From CAVWUA01 sp963758025 (GTDB lineage Bacteria > Planctomycetota > Planctomycetia > Isosphaerales > Isosphaeraceae), in assembly GCA_963758025.1 (NCBI GenBank), contig CAVWUA010000023.1, positions 48,796-112,795 on the forward strand: a DNA stretch of 64,000 nucleotides. The letters are read 5' to 3'. Shown here piece after piece: positions 38,899 to 48,700 of this stretch. Under the pieces are notes generated by a model that saw only the letters and a list, made by a program, of their open reading frames with translations, was not told where the DNA came from and searched no databases. The translations under genes and the position numbers were made by a program. The stretch's first letter is position 1. Each line of letters starts with the position of its first letter.

Positions 38899-40336
38899 GT
38901 CCGCCTGCGGGGCACACCTCGTCTTTTCGTTCCTCGTTGATTGGCTTGGAAATAAGCGGAAAATCTTCGTCGTCCGCGGATTTTTTCCAACCGCTCGACT
39001 CGAGCCGCCGGAGCACCTTGAGAAATCGCTCGTCGGCCACGGAGCGATCGTATGCCTCGGGAAGTGATTCCTGGCTCGCCCGGTGGATCAAATGCGCGTG
39101 ATGGTACAACGACCTGTGAAACAGATCATCACGAGCTTGCTCACCGATGATGGCAATCGTTTCCAGTAAACGGATCGTTACCGCGGCATTCGTCCGAGAA
39201 ACCTGCCGGATCTGGTTCAGCGCGGCATCGACCATGCCCGTGACCGTCTCCTGGTCCGCGATCACTCGAAGGTTTCCCTGGTCATCAGAACGATAAGCGG
39301 AGGGAATCTCCTTGGAAGCCAGGTGGCACAACCCGGCCCCGAGACGATCGATGCAGGTCATCGCTGTGAAAGGATCATTAATGCCGGGCGAGAGCGCGCG
39401 AACCGCGATTTCGACGAGTTGGTCGATCGCGAATTCCGCATCCTGAACCATCGTGCGCTGGGGGCCGAAATAGAAGAGATCCTGGATCGATCCAACGAGA
39501 TCGTCCGTCACTTTTGATGCGGGATAGGCGCGCACGATCACAGTGTTCTTGACAATGAATTGTCCCGGCCGATGTTCCAGTGATAAGATTAAGTCGTGCT
39601 CGGACGCCAGGCTCACAAGGCCTTCGTTATCGATAGCCTGGAGATAATCACTTCGCGGAGATTTAATGGAGCAACTTTCCCTTTCAAATTTAAGTGGATC
39701 TCCTTTCCAGGGTTTGCACTCATCTTTGGGAATATCCGCTGTGTGCCCCAGGTTCCTCGGATAGAGCCAGTCCACCGCCTCGATCAGATCGTGGCTGACC
39801 GAAGCGATGACCTGATCCGCCTGGATGGACGTAGCCACATGATGGATAAAATAGATCACCACCCCCAGACTGGCGAGCCCCATCACGACAGCGAACGTGA
39901 CGGAGAAGTGAGGCACGTATGGTTCCGCCTCCGGTCCGTTTGTCCCGTTGACCGTTCGTAAGATCAGAACGCAATAGGTGAACGTTGCGATGAAGGTACC
40001 GAGGACGATTTGATTGCCCTGATCTCGCATGAAATTGCGGAGCAAGCGCGGACCGAACTGCGAAGAAGCCAGTTGCAAGGCTACGATCGTGATGGAAAAC
40101 GTAATCGAGCAAATCGTGATCATCGAACTTGCGATCGTGGACAAGACGGCCCGCGAGCCTTCGGGTCCCCGCGTGAAGGTCCACCCCAGCGTTGCAATCC
40201 AATTATAAAAAACCGTTTCGCGGTCAAGCCGAATCGTCAAAAACGACAGGCCTATCGCTCCGACAACCATCAGGGTTGGCACGAACCAGAAATTGGTGCG
40301 AAGGGAGTCCCAGAGATGAATCAGCCAGGTCTTCAT
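38858..40336 (-). CDS. DUF2254 predicted membrane protein
   Basis: The 492-residue protein has four N-terminal membrane segments (about 17-37, 63-90, 108-127, 143-167) followed by a large soluble C-terminal part, as in DUF2254. Conserved blocks include ITFSITIVALQLASSQFGPR and SPGINDPFTAMTCIDRLG. Function is unknown; topology suggests a channel-like or sensing role in the inner membrane. It diverges by 237 bases from the EIIA/SLC4 transporter gene, a hint that the two may share regulation in ion or pH balance. Confidence 0.9.
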   Translation of the reverse strand: MKTWLIHLWDSLRTNFWFVPTLMVVGAIGLSFLTIRLDRETVFYNWIATLGWTFTRGPEGSRAVLSTIASSMITICSITFSITIVALQLASSQFGPRLLRNFMRDQGNQIVLGTFIATFTYCVLILRTVNGTNGPEAEPYVPHFSVTFAVVMGLASLGVVIYFIHHVATSIQADQVIASVSHDLIEAVDWLYPRNLGHTADIPKDECKPWKGDPLKFERESCSIKSPRSDYLQAIDNEGLVSLASEHDLILSLEHRPGQFIVKNTVIVRAYPASKVTDDLVGSIQDLFYFGPQRTMVQDAEFAIDQLVEIAVRALSPGINDPFTAMTCIDRLGAGLCHLASKEIPSAYRSDDQGNLRVIADQETVTGMVDAALNQIRQVSRTNAAVTIRLLETIAIIGEQARDDLFHRSLYHHAHLIHRASQESLPEAYDRSVADERFLKVLRRLESSGWKKSADDEDFPLISKPINEERKDEVCPAGGPRRLVPEAVEERT

Positions 40337-40573
40337 TCCTTCCTCTTATTTACGAGGCTTTTACCCTGATCCCAAAACCCTGCCTGTTCATTTTGAAGGC
40401 CAAGTCTGCATCGGGCAAGTTATATGCCAACATCGATCAAGAAATGGCACGCCAAATGCTTTAGCCGAACACGACCAGACGATGGCGTATTCTTGGAGAA
40501 TGCGCCGAGAGCCGGTGGGGGCTGGCTCAATTGTCGGGAATCGATTCCCTTGAGGGAATCCGGGTTCGATTGA

Positions 40574-42715
40574 TTGAAGGCCGAGACACCCGTGGAAATT
40601 CGCCAAGCACTCCAGACGGGAACTGTTCTGCTCGACTTGAAAGCCCCTGATATCCGTTCCGCGATCGAGCAGACGCTGGACCAGATGATCGATCAGGGCA
40701 AACTCTCCGCCGCCCTTCGCGAGCGTGTGCAGAAAACCCTCTTATCCCGCGAGATTGAGGGGACAACCGCCATCGGTTCGTCAGTTGCGGTACCGCATGC
40801 GCATCTGGATTCTCTCGTCAAGCCAGCGGTTGCTTTCGTTCGACTCGCCCGGCCGATCGATGACCTTTCCACTCCCGATGGTGAGCCGACGCGTTATCTC
40901 TTCATTCTACTGGGTCCGACCAACATGGCGGGCCAGCACCTTCAGACCTTGATGAAAATCGCGAGGTTGGTCACGGACCACCAGTTCCGCCACGATCTGG
41001 ACCGAGCTCATAATCGCGAAGAACTCGTCGAAGCGTACGATCGGCACAAGGCTCGGACGACGCAGCGTGTGGTTGTGCCTGAGGGGAGTAAGCCCCATGT
41101 GTTGACGCGATCCGGCCATCTTTGCGGTGGTATGCTCAACGATCTACGAATGAGATTGCCGTTCTACATCCAGGATTTTAAAGACGGACTTCACCCAAAG
41201 TGTCTGGCCTCGGTCCTGTTCATGTTCTTCGCCTGCCTTGCGCCCGCCGTCGCTTTTGGCGGTCTGATGTCGGTCTTCACGAATGGCCAGATCGGCGTCA
41301 TTGAGATGCTGGTGGCCACGGCGGCGTGTGGCGTCCTCTATGCCCTTTTCAGTGGTCAGCCCCTCACGATCCTGGCGGGTACCGGGCCGCTCCTGATCTT
41401 CACCGGCATTCTTCACAATCTTTGTGTCCGTCTGAATTTACCATTTCTGCCCACCTATGCCTGGGTCGGCCTCTGGACGGGTTTGCTTCTTGTCGTGACC
41501 GCGTTGGCCGAAGGTTGCTGCTTGATTCGCTACATCACGCGGTTTACGGACGAGATCTTCGCCGCGCTTATCTCGCTCATCTTCATCTACGAAGCGATTA
41601 ACGACCTCGTGAAAATCTTCACCTCGCACAGGGTGAAATACGACTCGGCCCTTCTGGCTTTGTTGCTGGCACTGGGAACGTACTATATCGCGATGATTCT
41701 GGCCGGCGCTCGAAGAGGACCGTATCTGCGTTACCAGATCCGGGAGTTCTTGACCGACTTCGGCCCGACCATTGCCATCCTGTCCATGACGCTCGTGGAT
41801 CTTGCCTTGCATGAAGTGGCCTTGCCGAAACTCGCCGTGCCCGAGTCGTTCCAGCCGACAGCGCAGCGGCCCTGGATGATCGACCTGTTCTCCGTGCCCG
41901 CCTGGGTCATGTTCGCCGCGGCCGGACCAGCAATCCTGGCGACCTTGTTGATTTTCTTGAATCAGAACATCACAACTCGGTTGATCGACAAACCGGAAAA
42001 TCATTTGAAGAAGGGCACAGCCTATCACTGGAACCTCCTGGTCATCGGATTCCTGATCGCCGCTTGCTCCCCCCTGGGGCTTCCCTGGTTGATGGCCTCG
42101 ATCATCCCGTCACTGAACAACCTCCGAAGTCTGGCCAAGGTCGAGGATGTCGTGACGCCCCGGGGAGAAACCCAGGTCAAGATCGTCCGGGTCCAGGAGA
42201 ACCGGCTGTCCCCCATGGTCATTCACATCCTCATTGGATGCTCCTTGCTCTTCCTCCCCTTGTTAAAGACGATTCCGATGGCGGTGCTGTTCGGGTTGTT
42301 TCTCTACATGGGCATTTCCTCACTCGCTTCGAATCAGTTCGTCGATCGACTCAAACTCTGGGTCATGGACCCCGCGCTTTATCCTCCGACGCACTACATC
42401 CGCAAGGTTCCCATCGCGACCGTGCATCAGTACACATTCTTGCAACTAGCGTGTCTCGTTCTTCTCTGGATCGTCAAGGCCAGCCCCGTGGCGATCCTGT
42501 TTCCGCTCCTGATCGGACTGCTCGTGCCATTCCGAATGTTTGTGATGAAGCAGCTTTTCACTCCGAAACACCTGAACGTTCTGGATGCTCAGGGTAATGG
42601 CGAGGGGGCCGCGAAATCACGGGTGATCGAGGAGTCGGAAGAACACGATCCGATCGAGGAAGATGAGGAGGACGAGGAAGGGCCGATTGAAACGCCCAAG
42701 GTGATCGTTCGTTGA
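40574..42715 (+). CDS. PTS EIIA-like domain fused to SLC4 (bicarbonate/anion) transporter
   Basis: The 713-residue protein has an EIIA-Ntr/Mtl-like domain (about 15-155), with the phosphorylatable-histidine position kept as His75 in VAVPHAH. It is followed by an SLC4/Band 3 membrane domain: LSPAxxFGG-like LAPAVAFGGLMS, SGQPLTILAGTGPLLIF and ISLIFIYEAINDLVKIF match eukaryotic anion exchangers. About 12 or more membrane segments and an acidic tail (EEDEEDEEG) follow. Likely role is bicarbonate or anion transport across the inner membrane. Start is TTG 40574 or GTG 40592, the latter with GAAGG 11 bases upstream. Confidence 0.9.
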   Translation: MKAETPVEIRQALQTGTVLLDLKAPDIRSAIEQTLDQMIDQGKLSAALRERVQKTLLSREIEGTTAIGSSVAVPHAHLDSLVKPAVAFVRLARPIDDLSTPDGEPTRYLFILLGPTNMAGQHLQTLMKIARLVTDHQFRHDLDRAHNREELVEAYDRHKARTTQRVVVPEGSKPHVLTRSGHLCGGMLNDLRMRLPFYIQDFKDGLHPKCLASVLFMFFACLAPAVAFGGLMSVFTNGQIGVIEMLVATAACGVLYALFSGQPLTILAGTGPLLIFTGILHNLCVRLNLPFLPTYAWVGLWTGLLLVVTALAEGCCLIRYITRFTDEIFAALISLIFIYEAINDLVKIFTSHRVKYDSALLALLLALGTYYIAMILAGARRGPYLRYQIREFLTDFGPTIAILSMTLVDLALHEVALPKLAVPESFQPTAQRPWMIDLFSVPAWVMFAAAGPAILATLLIFLNQNITTRLIDKPENHLKKGTAYHWNLLVIGFLIAACSPLGLPWLMASIIPSLNNLRSLAKVEDVVTPRGETQVKIVRVQENRLSPMVIHILIGCSLLFLPLLKTIPMAVLFGLFLYMGISSLASNQFVDRLKLWVMDPALYPPTHYIRKVPIATVHQYTFLQLACLVLLWIVKASPVAILFPLLIGLLVPFRMFVMKQLFTPKHLNVLDAQGNGEGAAKSRVIEESEEHDPIEEDEEDEEGPIETPKVIVR

Positions 42716-42731
42716 TCATCTCCGATCCGGA

Positions 42732-44228
42732 TCATCCCTTGATCACGCCGACCGGTCGCAACCGGGCGACCTTGGCCGCGAGGCCGGCTCGATCGACTAC
42801 CTCGACCACCTGATCGACATCCTTGTACGCGGCAGGTTGCTCCTCAGCGAGGCCCTTGTGACCACGGGCCTTGGCGATGATTCCCAGCTCGTCAAGTTCC
42901 TTATCAATGCGTCGCCCGGAAGCCAGCTTGATCGCGGCCGTTCGGCTCATCATCCGGCCCGCGCCATGGCAGCAGGAGCCGAAAGAATGCTCCATCGAGC
43001 CAGGTAGGCCCATCAACACCCAGCTCGCGGTTCCCATGCTGCCCGGGATGATCACAGGTTGGCCGATTCCCGTCGCTCGAAACGGCGCGGGCATGTTCGG
43101 TCCGGCTCGATACGGATCAGGGATCTCGGCATGACCGGCAGGGAAGGCCCGTGTCGCCCCTTTGCGATGCACGCAGACCTCCCGTTGCACCCCATCACCA
43201 ATGTCGTGCTTTTCAAATTTCGCGATGTTGTGCGCGACATCATAAATGAGTTCCATACCCAGCCGTTCCCAGGACTCACCGAAGATCCGCCCGAAGACCT
43301 CCCTCGCCTGGTGCATGAGCAGTTGCCGGTTGCACCAGGCAAAGTTGGCCGCGGCACGCATTGCTCCCAGATAGGCCTGACCCTCCGGGCTGTTGACCGG
43401 TGCGCAGGCCAGTTGTCTGTCGGGAAGCTGAAAGCCGTACTTTGCTGGCGCCCCCCGGAATGCGGCGAGGTTGTCCTCGCAGACCTGATAGCCCAGCCCG
43501 CGCGAGCCGGAGTGGATCAGGACGGTGATCTGCCCTTCCTTCAGCCCCATCACCTCCGCCGCGTCGGGCTGGAGAATCCGATCCACAACCTGAACTTCCA
43601 GGAAATGATTCCCGGAACCCAGCGTGCCACACTGATCATACCCCCGGGCATATGCTCGGTCACTGACAGCATCCGGATCGGCCCCATCGAGCCGGCCCCG
43701 CGCCTCCGTGAAGTCCAGGTCGCGCGCGGTTCCCCAGCCCCGCTCGACTACGTAGGCCGATCCTTGCTCCATCAAGGTCGCCAGTTCCGCCTTTTCGAAC
43801 TTGAACCGGCCACTCTGACCGACGCCTGTTGGAATATCACGGAAGAGTTGGTTGACGAGTTCGCGGATCTTCGGCCGGGCACCCTCCCAGTCCAGATTCG
43901 TGCGAAGCAGACGAACGCCGCAGTTGATGTCGTATCCGACGCCGCCGGGAGAGATCACCCCTCCCTGCTCCGGGTCCGTTGCCGCGACGCCGCCGATGGC
44001 GAATCCGTACCCCCAGTGAATGTCCGGCATCGCCAGGCTAGCCTTCTGGATTCCCGGCAGGGTGGCGACATTGGCCACCTGCTCCGGCCCCTGGTCCTTC
44101 TTGATCTGCTCGATCAGCACATTGTCGGCAAAGATCAACCCATCAACCCGCATGTCCTCGCGATAGCTGCGGGGAATTTTCCAAAGACACGTCCCCACCT
44201 GTTCCAGAGGGCCAGTGTACGCGGCCAT
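42732..44228 (-). CDS. rtcB: RtcB tRNA/RNA-splicing ligase
   Basis: The 498-residue product has all RtcB landmarks: metal ligand Cys103 in GYDINCGVR, GTLGSGNHFLE, HSGSRGLG and the guanylated histidine His421 in CCHGAGRMMSR. RtcB joins 2',3'-cyclic phosphate or 3'-phosphate RNA ends to 5'-OH ends with GTP and Mn2+, in RNA repair. GGAAAGGAT precedes ATG 44228. No archease, rtcA or rtcR gene is adjacent; the gene is tail-to-tail with the SLC4 fusion, 16 bases apart. Confidence 0.96.
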   Translation of the reverse strand: MAAYTGPLEQVGTCLWKIPRSYREDMRVDGLIFADNVLIEQIKKDQGPEQVANVATLPGIQKASLAMPDIHWGYGFAIGGVAATDPEQGGVISPGGVGYDINCGVRLLRTNLDWEGARPKIRELVNQLFRDIPTGVGQSGRFKFEKAELATLMEQGSAYVVERGWGTARDLDFTEARGRLDGADPDAVSDRAYARGYDQCGTLGSGNHFLEVQVVDRILQPDAAEVMGLKEGQITVLIHSGSRGLGYQVCEDNLAAFRGAPAKYGFQLPDRQLACAPVNSPEGQAYLGAMRAAANFAWCNRQLLMHQAREVFGRIFGESWERLGMELIYDVAHNIAKFEKHDIGDGVQREVCVHRKGATRAFPAGHAEIPDPYRAGPNMPAPFRATGIGQPVIIPGSMGTASWVLMGLPGSMEHSFGSCCHGAGRMMSRTAAIKLASGRRIDKELDELGIIAKARGHKGLAEEQPAAYKDVDQVVEVVDRAGLAAKVARLRPVGVIKG

Positions 44229-44359
44229 TGTTGTATCCTTTCCCTTCGGGAGGTCGTCTCTCTCGGGAATTATTTTGCAGCGAAGGGGATGCCATCGTTT
44301 TCGATCGATTGCTTTGTTCCCGAAACGGCTGGACACCCATCACCGGTACCGGTTCGCGA

Positions 44360-45767
44360 TTACCCGGAACACGCGGCGGGTTCCGGAAGTTCGCGTTGAA
44401 TTTCCTCGACCCGATAGCCGAACCCCGGCCCTCGGATCGAATCAAGCCGGACTTTCCCCTCACGGCGACGGTAGAGGCCGGGATGCACGGCGGCCTCCGG
44501 ACGCGAGGCGTTTGGATAGAATTGCATGCTGTTCGTCTCGACCCCCATGATCGTTCCGGCGTGGGCGGCTAGGAGGACGTGAGGGATCTGAGCGAGCATC
44601 GGGTTCGTCAGATCCTGCACCATTAACGTCATCCCGTGTGCCTTGGCCCAGCAGAGGCTGAGGAGAGCCCCCGTCTGCGTCTTGCACGTCTTCAACGCCA
44701 CACCCGTCCAACCGAGAGAGCGGCCCAGCCGGATCAGATGCCAGTCATGGGCACTTTCATCCATGAATAAAGGCTTGCGCGGAGACCGAATGAACGTCGA
44801 TGCGGTGGTCTTCCAGGTCGTAGGGGAAGGGCTGTTCCACGTAGAGGATCATGCCATAGATCCGGGGATGCTCCACGAGCAGACGGTCGAGGATCGTGTT
44901 GACATACGTTGGCTCCTGGACTGTGCAATTGAAGTCGGTCGTGAGCCAGTCCACGCCTTCGTCCTGAGCGATGGCTCCGACCCGCACCAGGCGTTCCCAG
45001 TCCCATTCCGGATCGTTCCCTCGGAGCTTGATCTTGAGACAGTTCAGCCCATCCCGCCGGATCCAGTCGCGCAGGAGCACCGGTTCCCCATCATCCGGCT
45101 CGTTCCCGGTGAGCTCCGAGGGATCGATCGGGTCCTTGCCGCCGATCAGGTGCCACGCGGGGATTTCATCGGGCCGCGTCGGTACGAGGAACGATTCCGG
45201 ATACAACCCGTGGAATGAGACGTCCGCTCCCTCGGCGGGTTCCAGGTACCGCGAGAGGTCCGCATTCATGTAGCTGTCGTTGTACGTTCGATACGTCGGT
45301 ACACCGTGGAGTTTCCCGTACGCATCGTGAAGCGCGAGATCGAACGCCGAGGCACAGACCAAGGCCGCGAGCCAGGGCATCGGTTCTTGACCACGGCGCA
45401 CCGTCTCGTTGTAATCCCGCAAGATTTTCGGCAATCGCCGGTCGAGCAGGAAGTGTCCGACCTCGATCGGATGCCCGGAGACGTTTTCGGCCGAGGTCCA
45501 GACTTCGGTGAGCCGTCGACAGAAATCCTTCAACGTCTCGTTCCGCGCCTCGTAGCTCAGGCCGCTGGGCCAGACCCACTGGACACTCAACGGGGTCTCG
45601 CCCCATCCTTCGGCGGAGTGCTTTTGAGAATCCGTCACGGTCAGTCGGACCCGTGCGCAGGTGACTTCCGTCGTCACCTCGGGGCCGAACTTCAGGGGCA
45701 TCCGGGTCTGGATCGGAAGAAAATACAGTTGGGCGATGGTTGCTCGAACGTCCGTTGATCGGGGCAT
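44360..45767 (-). CDS. Enolase-superfamily (mandelate racemase/muconate lactonizing) enzyme, one frameshift
   Basis: The upstream part shows CLKIKLRGND with a KxK catalytic pair and LYVEQPFPYDL with a metal Glu; it runs out of frame at 44757. In the next frame the protein continues with LFMDESAHDW and LALKTCKTQTG-like VALKTCKTQTGA, giving the third metal ligand and the second base, and stops at 44360. The shift is near 44774-44782 and looks like one missing base. Restored length is about 470 residues. Substrate is not predictable. Start ATG 45767 or TTG 45782. It follows the giant haem protein by 31 bases, probably cotranscribed. Confidence 0.8.
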
Positions 45768-45798
45768 CAGTGTGACTCGCAAGGTCCGGGTGGACAGC

Positions 45799-48700
45799 TC
45801 ATTCGGTTTTTGATTCGCAACACGAGCACGAATCGCGTTTCTTGGGTCGGAGTGTCAAGGATCGCAAATCCATCAGGTGCCCATGAAGGGGAGACACGCC
45901 TCGGATTTCCAGGCGGTGTTGACCGGTGTCGAGTTTGATCTCACCAACTGTCTCGGTCCGGTAGTCATCCCACGTGCCGGTGCCGTGAATGGTTCCTTCC
46001 CGATGCTCGCTTCCCAGGTCAATCCGGAAGTGATTGCCTTGAGTCCGGTCGTCACACGCATAATCCAGACGGATCTCGTAGATACCTTGATCCGTGACGT
46101 GGAACGTCCAGGATGCACGGTCGTTGTCCGACGACCAGTAGCCGAGGTTGCCGTAGCCCGTTTCGAACACAAGATCATTGCCGCGGATTTCAGCCTGGGA
46201 GGCCCGAAGGATGATCGATCCATCGTCCGAAGGACGGACCGTTTCGGGATGATTCCCCTCGAGGACCTTCGGCGGCGGCCCCGTCGTTGCGAGATAGGCG
46301 ATGAGGTCGGAAAGATCTTCTGGAGGAGAGATCCTTTTCGAGTCCTTCCGGCATGAGTGATTGACCGGACGACGACATCGCCGCGATCTCGTTTCGCAGC
46401 AGGACGTGCTGCTTCCCCTCCTGCTGGAGGAGGCTCACGCCCGTCGCCGTCTCGCTGGCGATCATTCCGCTCAGAATCCGCCCGTCGGTCGTCTCGACCA
46501 TATAATTCATGTACTTCGTTTCAAAAGCTCGATTCGGATCCAGAATGGCGGTCAACAACGCCTCGGGCGAGCGATCGGTCAGTGAGGCGAGGTCCGGACC
46601 CACTTCGTTTCCTTCACCGTTCAAGCGATGGCAGGCGATGCACGTCTTGCGGAAGATGGCCGCGCCTCGGGATGGATCGCCCGGCTTGTTCAGGGCTGTT
46701 CGGTAGCGCTCGATGACCTCGGAACGGTCTTCGGTCGCTCCGGCAAACACGGCATCCGCTCGGGACTGGATCATCGCATCGGGATGATCCAGCAGCCGGC
46801 GACGATGCAATGGATCGATCTCACCGGGAGGGGTACACGTATCTTCGAGCGACGAGAGCAAGGCCGCGGTCCATTCGCGACGGCTCAGAAGGGTGTCGAG
46901 GACCTGTTCGCGAAGCGCGGGGGTGTATGCCTTCCATCCCGCGAGAAGTACGTCGGGCACCCGTTTGTCCCGCATCCGTCCCAGCGTGGCAATCGCGCCT
47001 TGCTGAAGCCTGGATGGGACTTGAGGCCGAAGAAGGTCCCCGAGAACGTCACGATCCGCTCCGGCTTTCGACGGCTGCCGTCCGAGCACGCGTAAGGCCT
47101 GGATGCGCTCTCCCTCGGGCGCCCGATCGTCCACGACGAGCCGACGAGCCTCATCGTAGAGACGTTCGACCCGCTGGAAGAGGTCGCTTCGATCTTGGTC
47201 CGCGGACGCCCAGGCTTCGAGTGTGAGCTGTTCTTTCGCCAGGGAATCTTGCAGACCCGCAAGCGCCGCGAACTGCCAGGGGGCGAACCGCTGTTCCCCC
47301 TCGGAGAGCGTGGTCAACTGTTTCAGCAGCGTCTGGAATTCCGGATCGTCCCGAATCGAGGCCGCCATCGCGAAAAGCGGTTCGGCGTAAGACTCGGGTA
47401 GAGGCTGTCCGTCGTTCCGGGAAAGCAGAGTTGTCAGCAAGGCTCCCAGATGTCGGTTTGCTGAGGTCAGCACCGCGGCGCGGACCCAAGGATCATCCGG
47501 TGCCCGTCGAGCGATCCGCGCCAGCGTCTTTCCGGCGTCTGGGTCGTCCCCGTTGACGAGGATCAGAGCGACCTCAAAGATTACCCCCGCGTCAGGATCG
47601 TTCGCCAGCCCCATGACCGTCTCCGCGACCCGAGGCGCGTCCGCCAGCAGCGTCTCAGACACGCGCACAGCCTGTTGTCGAACCAGGGGATGCGGATCTT
47701 GCATTGCCTCAATGGCGACGTCCGGAGTCAGGGAATCGAGACAACGCAATGTCCAGAGCGCTGGATGCGCACCTTCGGATGGCGGCTTTCCCTGGCGAGA
47801 CGTCGCAACGGCTCGATCGCGTTCGGGTCGTCCTTGTGCAAGAGGAGCCGCTGCGCCGTGTCCCGCTGCCAGCCGTTGGGGCTATCCAGAGACGCGACCA
47901 ATTCCTGGAGTTCGAGCCGGTCGAGCCTGGGGATCAACCGCGGCTTCTGATTCACGGGATAGACGCGATAGATCCGCCCACGATCATGTCCCGCGCGGAG
48001 GTCGAGCCGGGCTTCCCAGTCATCGGGAATCCATTCCGGGTGCTCGATCACGGCGCGGTACATATCGGCGATCCAGAGCGCGCCGTCGGGCCCAGTCCGC
48101 AACATCGTGGGGCGGAACCAGTTGTCGCTGGACGCCAGAAATTCGCTCTCCACCTCGTCCGTCGCCCGGTGACCGGTGAGTACCGGACCGTCTCGTTCGA
48201 GAACGACGCGATGAACGAGATTATGAACGGGTTCGCTGATAAAAAGACTCTCAGGAAATTCCGGACCAAACAGCTCATCCCGGTACGGCGTGGGGCTATT
48301 GGCCGAGGTGACGTGGTTGGCGGCGTGTAGATCATTGAACCGAGCGAGAGTTCGGCTCAGAGGGAAAAGCCGGCCATCCGTGTCGATCATGGTTCTTGTA
48401 TCGGGAGGCGCATAGCCTGGGTTCTGTCTCAGATCGTGGTCGGAAAGAACGTACTGCCAGGCCCAGTTGCTGTTGTTCCCGCCGAACCAATGACCCCAAT
48501 CATCCCGGTGCCGTCCGTACTGCGTCTGACCACTCTCAGCCTCGAAAAGCCCTTCGTCGGGGCGGAACCGGAAGTCGCGTCCCCGGATGTCCACCTCGTT
48601 TCCGTTGGCGAACGATCGAATCCGGCCGCCGCTGTCGCCATTGGCTCCATAGACCCACCCATCGAGGCCCAGGTCGAACCCATTGAGCCGATGTTGCTGG

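Noticed and set aside
44757..44786. Programmed frameshift in the enolase-like gene
   Set aside because: No slippery heptamer or pseudoknot is evident, and similar shifts in many unrelated nearby genes point to sequence error.
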